Below, piece by piece: positions 1 through 5,968 of a stretch of 15,988 bases of DNA. Position 1 is the stretch's first letter; each line of letters starts with the position of its first letter. This DNA is from VRUE01 sp047519745. GTDB taxonomy: Bacteria > Actinomycetota > Thermoleophilia > Solirubrobacterales > 70-9. The position numbers and the translations under genes are program-made. The stretch spans positions 1 to 15,988 of the forward strand of contig JAPVSJ010000049.1 in NCBI GenBank assembly GCA_047519745.1, written 5' to 3'. The notes below the pieces were generated by a model. The model saw only the letters and a program-made list of their open reading frames with translations. It made no database searches and was not told the DNA's origin.

Positions 1-1091
1 CGCTGCCAGTAGCCCTTCATGATGTTGTGGCCGCGGATCACGATCTCGCCGACCTCGCCCTGGGCGACCGGCTCGTCGTTCTCGTTGACGACCCGCATCT
101 CGACCCCCTCGATCGGCGTGCCGATCGAGCCCGCCTTGCGCTCTTTGTCGGGGTGGTTGGAGCAGGCGACCGGCGAGGTCTCCGAGAGCCCGTAGCCCTC
201 CATCACCTTTGCCCCGAAGGCGTCTTCGAAGCCGCGCAGGACCTCGACCGGCATCGAGGCGCCGCCGGTGATGCAGATCCGCAGCGAGGAGGTGTCGAAG
301 CTCTCGCGCTCGGGGTGGTGCAGCAGCGCCCCGTACATCGTCGGCACGCCGTAGAAGTGGGTGACGCCGTCGCGCTGCATCGTCGCCAGCGCCTCGCCGG
401 GATCGAATCTGGGCACCAGGGTGAGGCAGGCGCCGACGCTGAGCGAGGCGTTCATCGCGACCGTCTGGCCGAAGGAGTGGAAGAGGGGGAGGGCGCCGAG
501 GACGACGTCGCCGGCGGCGATTTCGCTCGTCGTGCGCGAGGAGACGTCGGCGTTGCGCGCCAGGTTGGCGTGGGTCAGCTCGGCCCCCTTCGGCTTGCCG
601 GTGGTGCCCGAGGTGTAGAGGATCACGGCCGTGTCGTTCTCGCCGGTCTCGGCCAGGCCGGGCGTGGGCTCGTGCTGGGCCAGCGCTTCGGCGAAGGCGG
701 CGGGCTCGACCTCGATCAGCCTCGCCCCGGCATCCTCGGCGCCGTCACACGCCTCCGCGCAGAACCCGTGCCAGGCGAGCAGCAGCTTCGCCCCCGAGTC
801 CTCCAGGTAGAAGGCGATCTCACGCCGCTTCAGCAGCACGTTCATCGGCACGACGATCGCCCCGGCGCGCAGCACGCCGTAGTAGGCGATCGGGAACTCG
901 GGCACGTTGGGCAGCATCACCCCGACCCGGTCGCCCTGCTGCACACCGTGTGCGCGCAGCAGGGTTGCAAGGCGGGCGCTGCCGTCGTCCAGCTCCCCGT
1001 AGCTCAGCTCAACCTCGCCGAGGCGGATCGCCGGCGCATCCGGCGTCCGCTCAGCGCTCTCGGTCAGCAGCGATGCGAGGTTGAGGGCCAC
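1..1091 (-). CDS. Long-chain acyl-CoA synthetase / AMP-dependent ligase, 3' end outside the window
   Basis: It belongs to the ANL superfamily, which activates a carboxylic acid (usually a fatty acid) with ATP to an acyl-adenylate and transfers it to CoA. Only 363 codons are present; the C-terminal lid domain lies beyond the left edge. The phosphate-binding motif YTSGTTGKPKG is at residues 159-169, and the adenine-binding motif YGLSET is at 300-305. The visible part ends in GEIVIRGHN...GYWQ (to residue 363), typical of long-chain acyl-CoA ligases. The start is GTG at 1091, because an in-frame TAG at 1103-1101, which is also the stop of the upstream gene, rules out anything earlier. The resulting 9-nt gap after the small upstream gene indicates an operon with coupled translation. 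The acyl chain specificity cannot be read from the sequence. Confidence 0.93.
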   Translation of the reverse strand, partial: MALNLASLLTESAERTPDAPAIRLGEVELSYGELDDGSARLATLLRAHGVQQGDRVGVMLPNVPEFPIAYYGVLRAGAIVVPMNVLLKRREIAFYLEDSGAKLLLAWHGFCAEACDGAEDAGARLIEVEPAAFAEALAQHEPTPGLAETGENDTAVILYTSGTTGKPKGAELTHANLARNADVSSRTTSEIAAGDVVLGALPLFHSFGQTVAMNASLSVGACLTLVPRFDPGEALATMQRDGVTHFYGVPTMYGALLHHPERESFDTSSLRICITGGASMPVEVLRGFEDAFGAKVMEGYGLSETSPVACSNHPDKERKAGSIGTPIEGVEMRVVNENDEPVAQGEVGEIVIRGHNIMKGYWQ

Positions 1092-1100
1092 GGTTGCTCG

Positions 1101-1388
1101 CTAGGGCTTGGTGAGGTGGTGAACCGGGAACTCCTTGATGTCCGGTGGGCTCTGCGGGGCCCGGTCGCCGAGCTCACCGATGGCGGGTCCGAGGCGACCC
1201 TGCTGGAAGCGATCGAAATGATCGCGCGACTCCCAGAAGTCGATCACGCCCCAGCCCTCCTCGATCGGGCCTGCCGCGTGGAAGATCAACCCCTCCGGCG
1301 GGTTGTCGTCGATCCCCATGTGGGTGTGGACCGCCTCGTACTGCTCCTGCGTTCCTCCGTCGAACTTCAGACGCAACCCGATCGCCAT
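1101..1388 (-). CDS. Small dimeric alpha/beta-barrel protein (antibiotic biosynthesis monooxygenase-like fold)
   Basis: This 95-residue protein looks like a ferredoxin-like dimeric alpha/beta-barrel (ABM/DABB) domain. It has an N-terminal beta strand (MAIGLRLKFD), a helix around TQEQYEAVH, and a strand-helix unit GWGVIDFWESRDHFDRF near residues 45-61, where such proteins carry the conserved W-E-S-x-x-x-F pattern. Length fits a single-domain member. I cannot assign a substrate, and many relatives are non-catalytic or of unknown role. The ATG at 1388 is chosen over the longer open frame because AAGGAGG lies 6 nt upstream, a near-perfect ribosome-binding site. The gene precedes the acyl-CoA synthetase by 9 nt and is probably co-transcribed with it. 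Confidence 0.85.
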   Translation of the reverse strand: MAIGLRLKFDGGTQEQYEAVHTHMGIDDNPPEGLIFHAAGPIEEGWGVIDFWESRDHFDRFQQGRLGPAIGELGDRAPQSPPDIKEFPVHHLTKP

Positions 1389-1394
1389 CTCGAT

Positions 1395-1401
1395 CCTCCT
1401 T
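1395..1401 (-). promoter_or_regulatory. Strong Shine-Dalgarno site for the ABM-like gene
   Basis: AAGGAGG on the minus strand, 6 nt before the ATG at 1388. It decides the start of this gene and contrasts with the several genes in the window that have no recognisable ribosome-binding site. Confidence 0.85.
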
Positions 1402-1422
1402 GTTCGTTGACCCGGACGAGCG

Positions 1423-1452
1423 AGCATAGCCCTCGGTCTGTCCGCCAGGCAA
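1423..1452 (-). promoter_or_regulatory. Putative sigma-70-type promoter of the ABM/acyl-CoA synthetase operon
   Basis: On the minus strand TTGCCT (1452-1447) and TATGCT (1428-1423) are separated by 18 bp. The -10 box lies 34 nt upstream of the ATG, leaving a leader that contains the AAGGAGG site. This is assigned by pattern only. Confidence 0.5.
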
Positions 1453-1483
1453 GCACGCGGGAGTACCGCGGATCGCGCCTCGA

Positions 1484-1489
1484 TAGGCT
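1484..1489 (+). promoter_or_regulatory. -10-like box just upstream of the PRC-barrel gene
   Basis: TAGGCT lies 10 nt before the ATG at 1500, and no Shine-Dalgarno sequence is visible. This suggests a leaderless or near-leaderless transcript. No clear -35 element was seen. Confidence 0.4.
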
Positions 1490-1499
1490 CGTCAGCGCG

Positions 1500-1865
1500 A
1501 TGGTCGACCTCGGAGCCCCCACCTCGTTCCTCACCCTGCCCAAGGGGGTGCCGGTCTACTCGAGCGATGGCGAGGAGCTGGGCAAGGTCGAGCACGTGCT
1601 CTCGGCCCCCAACATCGACATCTTCGACGGAATCGTTCTCGACACCAGCGTCCTGCCCGGCGGCCACCGGTTCGTCGACGCGCCTGAGGTTGCGGAGGTC
1701 TACGAGCGCGGCGTGGTGCTGACAATCGACGCGGCGGCCGCCAAGAACCTTCCCGAGCCCGGTGCCAACCCCGGCTCGATCGACGTCGATCCGGGCGAAT
1801 TTTCCAAGGACGAGCGAGAGAGCAAGCTCAGTCGGGCCTGGGACCTGATCTCGGGCAAGGGCTGA
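1500..1865 (+). CDS. PRC-barrel domain protein
   Basis: The 121-residue product starts with a PRC-barrel-like beta-rich segment: residues 14-35 read PKGVPVYSSDGEELGKVEHV, followed by IDIFDGIVLDT near 39-49, the usual pattern of a strand, a turn with a G-x-x-(I/V/L)-G-x-(V/I) core, and further strands. RFVDAPEVAEVYERGVVLTI (58-77) completes the barrel. The C-terminal tail (about 85-121) is acidic and hydrophilic. PRC barrels occur in RimM, the photosynthetic reaction centre H subunit and many small actinobacterial proteins of unknown role. No partner domain is fused here, so no specific function is given. The ATG at 1500 is chosen because the barrel begins about 10 residues later and a -10-like box lies just upstream. 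The longer open frame that reads into this gene is antisense to the acyl-CoA synthetase. Confidence 0.8.
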   Translation: MVDLGAPTSFLTLPKGVPVYSSDGEELGKVEHVLSAPNIDIFDGIVLDTSVLPGGHRFVDAPEVAEVYERGVVLTIDAAAAKNLPEPGANPGSIDVDPGEFSKDERESKLSRAWDLISGKG

Positions 1866-1896
1866 GAGGGCGGGAGCATCTTACTGCGAAGTTCTC

Positions 1897-1902
1897 TAGC
1901 AT
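1897..1902 (+). promoter_or_regulatory. -10-like box of the FKBP/AlkZ-like operon
   Basis: TAGCAT ends 8 nt before the GTG at 1911 in the 45-nt gap after the PRC-barrel gene. No ribosome-binding site is visible, so this fits a leaderless transcript. No convincing -35 element was found. Confidence 0.45.
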
Positions 1903-1910
1903 TGCCCGCC

Positions 1911-2420
1911 GTGAAGCTGCCGATCGCCTTGATTGCGCTGTGCGCCGTGCTGGCCTTTGCCGGTTGCGGCAGCAGCAGCGACTCCTCGACCGGCTCGAGC
2001 GAATCGACCGGCTCGACGACCGCTGAAACGACGAGCGAATCGCCGGCCGAAAAGACCAAGCCGAAGGTCACGGTGCCGACTGGCCCGCCGCCGAAGAAGC
2101 TCGAAGTCAAGGAACTCGAAGAAGGCAGCGGCGCCGAAGCGAAATCGGGCGACGAAGTCACCGTCCAGTACGTCGGTGTCGACTACAAGAACGGCAAGGA
2201 ATTCGACTCCTCGTGGAGCCGCAACGAACCGTTCCCGCTCACCCTCGGTGCCGGTTCTGTGATTCCCGGCTGGGAACAGGGGATCGAAGGGATGAAGGTT
2301 GGCGGCCGCCGCGAGTTGATCATCCCGCCCGAACTCGCCTACGGCGAAGCTGGCTATCCACCCGCGATCGCTCCGAACGAAACGCTCGTGTTCGTGATCG
2401 ACCTGCTTGAAGTCAACTGA
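1911..2420 (+). CDS. FKBP-type peptidyl-prolyl cis-trans isomerase, predicted lipoprotein
   Basis: The enzyme accelerates cis-trans isomerisation of prolyl bonds and here is predicted to sit outside the membrane. Residues 1-19 form a lipoprotein signal (charged start, hydrophobic stretch, then FAGC with Cys19 as the lipid anchor). A Ser/Thr/Glu-rich linker runs to about residue 60, and one FKBP domain fills the rest. Recognisable FKBP pocket elements are VQYVG, EFDSSW, PFPLTLG, VIPGWEQG, LAYGEAG and LVFVIDLL. The GTG at 1911 is preferred over the TTG at 1902 because a -10-like box covers 1897-1902. Codon use is odd: 18 of 19 glutamates are GAA, whereas the genes around it use mainly GAG. The 3' end overlaps the next gene by 14 nt, so the two are probably translated from one mRNA. 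Confidence 0.92.
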   Translation: MKLPIALIALCAVLAFAGCGSSSDSSTGSSESTGSTTAETTSESPAEKTKPKVTVPTGPPPKKLEVKELEEGSGAEAKSGDEVTVQYVGVDYKNGKEFDSSWSRNEPFPLTLGAGSVIPGWEQGIEGMKVGGRRELIIPPELAYGEAGYPPAIAPNETLVFVIDLLEVN

Positions 2421-3462
2421 GAAAGCGGTTCTCGCCGAGCGCCTGACGGCGCAAGGGCTCGCCGGCCCGCCCTTAGCCGATCCCGTCGCCGTCACCGAGC
2501 GCTTGCTCGCCGTGCAGGGCCAGGACCCTCGTGGCTTCAGGCTCGCCGTCCGGGCGCGCACCAAGGGGCTGACCACGGCTGACGTCGAGCGTGCCCTGGC
2601 CGAGCGTGAGCTGATCGTCACCTGGCTCAACCGCGGGACGCTGCATCTGGTTCGCAGCGAGGACTACCCGCTGCTGCAGTCCCTGACCACGCCGCCGCTC
2701 TTCTCCTCCAGCGTTCGGCGGCTCCGGCAGGAGGGGGTGAGCGAGGCCAAGGCCGAGCGCGCGGTCGAGACGATCGAGCGGGCGCTGGGCGAGGAGGGCC
2801 CGCTGACGCGGGTCGAGCTGCGCGAGCGGATCGACGCCGCCGGGGTGCGAACCGACGGCCAGGCGATGATCCACCTACTCTTTCTCGCCGCCTTGCGTGG
2901 CCTTGTCGTGCGCGGGCCGATGATCGGCAAGCAGCAGGCCTACGTCCTGGTTCGCGACTGGCTCGGCGAGCCCCCGCCGGTCGATCGCGAGAAGGCGCTC
3001 GCCGAGCTGGCTCGCCGCTACCTGGTCGGCCACCAACCGGCGAGCGATCGCGACCTCGCCAAGTGGGCCGGCCTGCCGCTGCGCGACGCCCGCGCCGGCC
3101 TGGGGGCGATCGCCTCGGAGCTGGAAAAGAGCGAGGGCGGGCTGCTCAGCCTCGCCAAGCGCCCGGCGGTCGAGGAACTGCCGCCACCACGCCTGCTCGG
3201 CGCCTTCGACCCGGTCCTGCTCGGCTGGACCTCGCGCGAGCACATCCTCGGCCCGCACACGAACCTCGTCACCCGTAACGGAATCTTCCACCCGTTCGGG
3301 TTGGCAGGTGGCAGAGCCGTAGCCAAGTGGGGCTTCCCTGCCGGCGAGGTGAAGCTCCAGCCCCTCCAGCCCCTGCCCGCGAAAACCGCCGCCGCGCTCG
3401 AGGCCGACGCCGCCGACGTTGTCCGCTTCTTGAGCTCAATTCCCTATCACTCAATACGTTGA
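2407..3462 (+). CDS. Winged-helix DNA-binding protein, AlkZ-like (HTH_42) DNA glycosylase family
   Basis: The 351-residue product matches the HTH_42 family, which includes Streptomyces AlkZ and E. coli AlkX (YcaQ), glycosylases that unhook bulky or cross-linked alkylated bases. Seen here: LLAVQGQDPRGFRLAVRAR near residues 33-51 with Gln37-Gly-Gln39, matching the catalytic Q-x-Q of AlkZ rather than the Q-x-D of AlkX; WLNRGTLHLV (about 73-82); and a C-terminal GAFDPVLLGW...NGIFHPFGLAGGRAVAKW block typical of the family. The start is TTG at 2407: an in-frame TGA at 2395-2397 excludes anything earlier and no other good start follows soon. It overlaps the FKBP gene by 14 nt. The last five codons and stop are embedded in an 18-bp inverted repeat. 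Many actinobacterial members have no tested substrate, so glycosylase activity is inferred. Confidence 0.87.
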   Translation: MKSTEKAVLAERLTAQGLAGPPLADPVAVTERLLAVQGQDPRGFRLAVRARTKGLTTADVERALAERELIVTWLNRGTLHLVRSEDYPLLQSLTTPPLFSSSVRRLRQEGVSEAKAERAVETIERALGEEGPLTRVELRERIDAAGVRTDGQAMIHLLFLAALRGLVVRGPMIGKQQAYVLVRDWLGEPPPVDREKALAELARRYLVGHQPASDRDLAKWAGLPLRDARAGLGAIASELEKSEGGLLSLAKRPAVEELPPPRLLGAFDPVLLGWTSREHILGPHTNLVTRNGIFHPFGLAGGRAVAKWGFPAGEVKLQPLQPLPAKTAAALEADAADVVRFLSSIPYHSIR

Positions 3463-3489
3463 GTAGATTTGCTCAACGTATTGAGTGAT
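3446..3489 (+). repeat. 18-bp perfect inverted repeat over the stop codon of the AlkZ-like gene
   Basis: Left arm 3446-3463 and right arm 3472-3489 are perfect reverse complements with an 8-nt loop (TAGATTTG). The left arm encodes the end of the upstream protein including its stop. Each arm contains its own dyad, CTCAA-N4-TTGAG, at 3450-3463 and 3472-3485, spaced 22 bp (about two helical turns). It could be a terminator hairpin without a T tract, or a pair of operator sites upstream of the small-gene/nucleotidyltransferase unit. It is A+T-richer than its surroundings. Confidence 0.85.
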
Positions 3490-3533
3490 TTGCAGGCCAA
3501 GCCTCAAAGGATCGCTTCCGCGAACAGCGAGGC

Positions 3534-3539
3534 TATCCT
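3534..3539 (+). promoter_or_regulatory. -10-like box of the small-gene/nucleotidyltransferase unit
   Basis: TATCCT ends 6 nt before the ATG at 3546, the tightest such spacing in the window, and no ribosome-binding site is visible. A leaderless transcript is likely. The -10 box begins 44 nt downstream of the inverted repeat that ends at 3489. Confidence 0.5.
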
Positions 3540-3545
3540 GGGCCG

Positions 3546-3716
3546 ATGTCCGACAAGAAACGCAAAACGGTGGATGCTAAGTACTTGGAGCGAGCCCGCC
3601 GCGAGGCGTTGCAGCGCGACTATCGCCTGCTGACCGTAGGCCAGCGAGTCGAACAGGCCGCTGCCCTCAGCAAGGAGATGACCAGCTTGGCCGCCCGCCG
3701 CGCGGAGCAGGGTTGA
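3546..3716 (+). CDS. Small basic helical protein (56 aa), partner of the nucleotidyltransferase; candidate antitoxin
   Basis: This short gene encodes a highly charged product: the N-terminus is lysine-rich (MSDKKRKTVDAKYLERARRE), followed by helix-forming segments rich in Arg, Glu, Ala and Leu (for example RVEQAAALSKEMTSLAARRA). No cysteine, signal peptide or membrane segment is present. I do not recognise a named family. Support for it being real: an ATG 6 nt after a TATCCT box, G/C-biased third positions, and a 4-nt overlap (TTGA) of its stop with the start of the nucleotidyltransferase gene. A small gene directly coupled to a minimal nucleotidyltransferase is a common layout for toxin-antitoxin loci, so antitoxin is the leading guess. 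Which of the two would be the toxin cannot be told from sequence. Confidence 0.72.
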   Translation: MSDKKRKTVDAKYLERARREALQRDYRLLTVGQRVEQAAALSKEMTSLAARRAEQG

Positions 3717-4210
3717 CGGGGGTCTCGCCTCTCAATGTGGAGGGGCTTCTAGCGGCCCTCGAGGAGGCCGATGTCCGGTTCGTGGTGATCGGCGGCTTCG
3801 CTGTTGGCGCGCATGGATATCCACGGGCGACCAAGGATCTGGACATCGTCCCCGATCCCGATCGCGAGAACCTCGCGCGCTTGGCTGCGGCGCTTTCGGA
3901 TCTCGATGCTTCAGTCCTCGGAATGGAGGAGTTCGCCGAGGAGGAGGTGGTCCAGCCGGATGCAGCAGGCTTGGAGATGGGCGGCAACTTCGTCCTCGCC
4001 ACCAGTCGCGGGCGTCTCGACGTCATGCAACTGATCGGTCCAGACCTCGAATATGCGGACCTGGACTCAGCCGCCGTAGAGGACGAAGTCTTCGGACACC
4101 GGGTCCGCTTCTGCGGCTTCGATCACCTCGTCGCTATGAAGGAAGCCGCTGGTCGACCCGAGGATGAGGTCGACCTTCGGCGCCTGCGCGAGTCCCGCGA
4201 GGGCGCCTGA
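3713..4210 (+). CDS. Nucleotidyltransferase, minimal (MNT/AbiEii-like) family
   Basis: The 165-residue protein has a complete polymerase-beta-type nucleotidyltransferase signature: VVIGGFAVGAHGYPRATKDLDIV, with Gly27-Gly28, metal-binding Asp42 and Asp44, and a third acidic residue in GRLDVMQ (Asp103). Such stand-alone enzymes transfer an NMP to a protein or RNA and occur as AbiEii-type toxins or as MNT antitoxins. All catalytic acids are present, so it should be active. It starts with TTG at 3713, overlapping the upstream small gene by 4 nt, with GGAG about 5 nt before it; GTG at 3737 is a less likely alternative. Its stop is only 3 nt from the convergent glyS stop. No HEPN-type partner is adjacent, so this is not a standard HEPN/MNT pair. 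The target is unknown. Confidence 0.88.
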   Translation: MTGVSPLNVEGLLAALEEADVRFVVIGGFAVGAHGYPRATKDLDIVPDPDRENLARLAAALSDLDASVLGMEEFAEEEVVQPDAAGLEMGGNFVLATSRGRLDVMQLIGPDLEYADLDSAAVEDEVFGHRVRFCGFDHLVAMKEAAGRPEDEVDLRRLRESREGA

Positions 4211-4213
4211 GGC

Positions 4214-5605
4214 TCAGCCCAGCTTCGGGCTGCGCCAAGGCTGGGCCAGGCGGTTCGCCAGATTGTCGGCGAGGCCCTCGATCGGGACTCGGGACTGCTC
4301 CAGGGAGTCGCGGTCGCGCAGGGTGACGGTGTCGTCTTCCATCGTCTGGTGGTCGACGGTTATGCCCCATGGGGTGCCGATCTCGTCCTGGCGGCGGTAG
4401 CGCTTGCCGATCGAGCCGCCCTCGTCGAACTCGGCGGGCATGCGGCGGCGCACCTCCTGAAAGATCTCGCGGGCCTTCTCGGGCATGCCCTGCTTGGAGA
4501 CGAGCGGCAAGATCGCCACCTTGACCGGCGCCAGCCGCGGGTGGAGGCGCAGCACGGTGCGCTCGCGTCCCTCCACTTCCTCGACCTCGTAGGAGTCGAC
4601 GAGGAAGGCAAGCGTCGCGCGGTCGGCCCCGGCCGCCGGCTCGATCACGTGCGGCACGTAGCGCTCTTTGGTCTGCTGGTCGAAGTACTCGAGCTTTTCG
4701 CCGCTGAACTCGGCGTGCTGGCTGAGGTCGAAGTCGCCGCGGTTGGCGATCCCCTCCAGCTCCGACCAGCCGATCGGGAAGAGGTACTCGATGTCGCTCG
4801 TCGCCGAGGAGTAGTGGGAGAGCTCCTCAGCCCCGTGGGCGCGAACCCGCAGCAGCTCGGGGCGGATGCCGAGCTCGGTGTACCAGCGCTCGCGCTCCTC
4901 CATCCAGATCTTGTGCCACTTTTCGGCTTCGGCGGGGGGGACGAAGAACTCCATCTCCATCTGCTCGAACTCGCGCGTGCGGAAGATGAAGTTGCCGGGG
5001 GTGATCTCGTTGCGGAACGACTTGCCGATCTGGGCGATCCCGAACGGCGGCTTCTTGCGGGCGAAGCCGAGCACGTTCTTGAAGTTGATGAAGATGCCCT
5101 GTGCGGTCTCCGGGCGCAGGTAGACCTCCGAGCCGGCGCCCGCCACTGGGCCGACGTGGGTCTCGAACATCAGGTTGAACTGGCGCGGCTCTGAGAGCTC
5201 GCCGCCGCACTCCGGGCAGCGCAGCTCCGCTTCCGGGTCGCCGCCCTCGGCCTCGACCGCCTCGCGCAGATGGTCCTCGCGCCAGCGCCGCTTGCACTCG
5301 CCGAGGCATTGGACGAGCGGGTCGGTGAAGCCCTCGAGGTGACCCGACGCCTCCCAGACCCTCGGGTGCTGGAGGATCGCCGAGTCGAGGGCGACGATGT
5401 CGTCGCGCTCCTGCAGCATCGCCCGCCACCACTCGGCCTTGACGTTGTTCTTCAGCAGCACGCCGTAGTGGCCGTAGTCGTAGGTCGAGCCGAGCCCGCC
5501 GTAGATCTCCGAGGAGGGGAAGACGAAGCCGCGCCGCTTGCACAGCGCGACGATCTCCTCCATCGAGGTCTCGGTGCCGCGAGTCTCCTGCCCGGCGCTT
5601 GCCAT
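4214..5605 (-). CDS. glyS: Glycyl-tRNA synthetase, homodimeric class II type
   Basis: It charges tRNA-Gly with glycine. The 463-residue size and single-chain layout match the alpha2 bacterial/archaeal-eukaryotic type, not the alpha2beta2 enzyme. Visible landmarks: N-terminal CKRRGFVFPSSEIYGGLGSTYDYG (22-45), zinc-binding cysteines 100, 104, 130 and 133, LRPETAQGIF (163-172), class II motif 2 FRNEITP...TREFEQME (198-217), motif 3 GADRA (326-330), and a C-terminal anticodon-binding domain from about residue 358. The start is ATG at 5605; an internal ATG at residue 15 would also keep the catalytic core, but a TACGGT box sits 7 nt before 5605. It diverges from the FmdB-family gene with 38 bp between starts. 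The gene symbol glyQS is also used for this form. Confidence 0.97.
   Translation of the reverse strand: MASAGQETRGTETSMEEIVALCKRRGFVFPSSEIYGGLGSTYDYGHYGVLLKNNVKAEWWRAMLQERDDIVALDSAILQHPRVWEASGHLEGFTDPLVQCLGECKRRWREDHLREAVEAEGGDPEAELRCPECGGELSEPRQFNLMFETHVGPVAGAGSEVYLRPETAQGIFINFKNVLGFARKKPPFGIAQIGKSFRNEITPGNFIFRTREFEQMEMEFFVPPAEAEKWHKIWMEERERWYTELGIRPELLRVRAHGAEELSHYSSATSDIEYLFPIGWSELEGIANRGDFDLSQHAEFSGEKLEYFDQQTKERYVPHVIEPAAGADRATLAFLVDSYEVEEVEGRERTVLRLHPRLAPVKVAILPLVSKQGMPEKAREIFQEVRRRMPAEFDEGGSIGKRYRRQDEIGTPWGITVDHQTMEDDTVTLRDRDSLEQSRVPIEGLADNLANRLAQPWRSPKLG
4215..4232. terminator. Possible small hairpin at the convergent nucleotidyltransferase/glyS junction
   Basis: CAGCCC-AGCTTC-GGGCTG forms a 6-bp stem with a 6-nt loop overlapping the glyS stop codon. 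The convergent stops are only 3 nt apart, so any terminator must lie in coding sequence. There is no T tract, and hairpins of this size are common in G+C-rich DNA. Confidence 0.25.
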
Positions 5606-5643
5606 GGGCTGAACCGTACCGGCTGCGATAATCGCCCACCCTC
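5606..5643. promoter_or_regulatory. Overlapping divergent promoters of glyS and the FmdB-family gene
   Basis: The 38 bp between the two ATGs hold a minus-strand TACGGT (5618-5613), 7 nt before the glyS ATG, and a plus-strand GATAAT (5627-5632), 11 nt before the FmdB ATG. The two -10-like boxes are 8 bp apart, so the upstream half of each promoter must lie over the other gene or its -10. No ribosome-binding site is visible on either side. Confidence 0.45.
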
Positions 5644-5961
5644 ATGCCGATCTACGAGTACAAATGCACCAACGGCCACGTCTTCGACGTGATCCAGCGA
5701 ATGGCCGACGAGGCGCTGACCGAGTGCCAGGAGTGCGGCGCCCCCGCCGAGCGCGTCCTGCACCCCGTCGCGATCCACTTCAAGGGCTCCGGCTTCCACA
5801 ACACCGACTACGCAAAGAAGAAGACCGGCGCCAACGGTTCCTCAGAGGGAAGCTCATCGGAGGGCTCTAAAGACTCCTCCAGCTCTGCGGGTTCGGACTC
5901 GAAATCAAGCGATTCGAAGTCCAGCTCAAGCGACTCGAAGGCTCCGGCCAAAGCTGACTAG
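5644..5961 (+). CDS. FmdB-family zinc-ribbon protein
   Basis: Residues 1-45 form the FmdB/CxxC_CxxC zinc ribbon: MPIYEYKCTNGHVFDVIQRM, then CQECGAPAERVL. Cys8 with the following His12, and the Cys-x-x-Cys pair near residues 29-32, would bind one zinc. A conserved HFKGSGFHNTDY block (about 49-60) follows, as in most members. The remaining 40-odd residues are a low-complexity tail of Ser, Asp, Lys and Gly, likely disordered. The family is often labelled a regulatory protein because of FmdB of methylotrophs, but its role is not established. The gene is single, near-leaderless by pattern, and divergent from glyS. Confidence 0.92.
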   Translation: MPIYEYKCTNGHVFDVIQRMADEALTECQECGAPAERVLHPVAIHFKGSGFHNTDYAKKKTGANGSSEGSSSEGSKDSSSSAGSDSKSSDSKSSSSDSKAPAKAD

Positions 5962-5968
5962 GGCTAAT

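Noticed and set aside
27..1865. 612-codon plus-strand open frame joining the acyl-CoA synthetase region to the PRC-barrel gene
   Set aside because: Up to about 1499 it is the antisense of the acyl-CoA synthetase and ABM-like genes, with no recognisable domain and many Arg, Gly and Asp residues. Only the part from ATG 1500 is a real gene.
3446..3489. Reading the inverted repeat as an insertion-sequence end or attachment site
   Set aside because: No transposase or integrase is near, there is no second copy in the window, and no flanking target duplication was seen.
3713..4210. Calling the nucleotidyltransferase a HEPN/MNT antitoxin
   Set aside because: The partner is a 56-aa protein with no R-x4-6-H HEPN motif, so the known HEPN/MNT label is not supported.
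4349..5194. 281-codon plus-strand frame opposite glyS
   Set aside because: It is the antisense shadow of the glycyl-tRNA synthetase, with low-complexity Leu/Ala/Asp composition and no motif.
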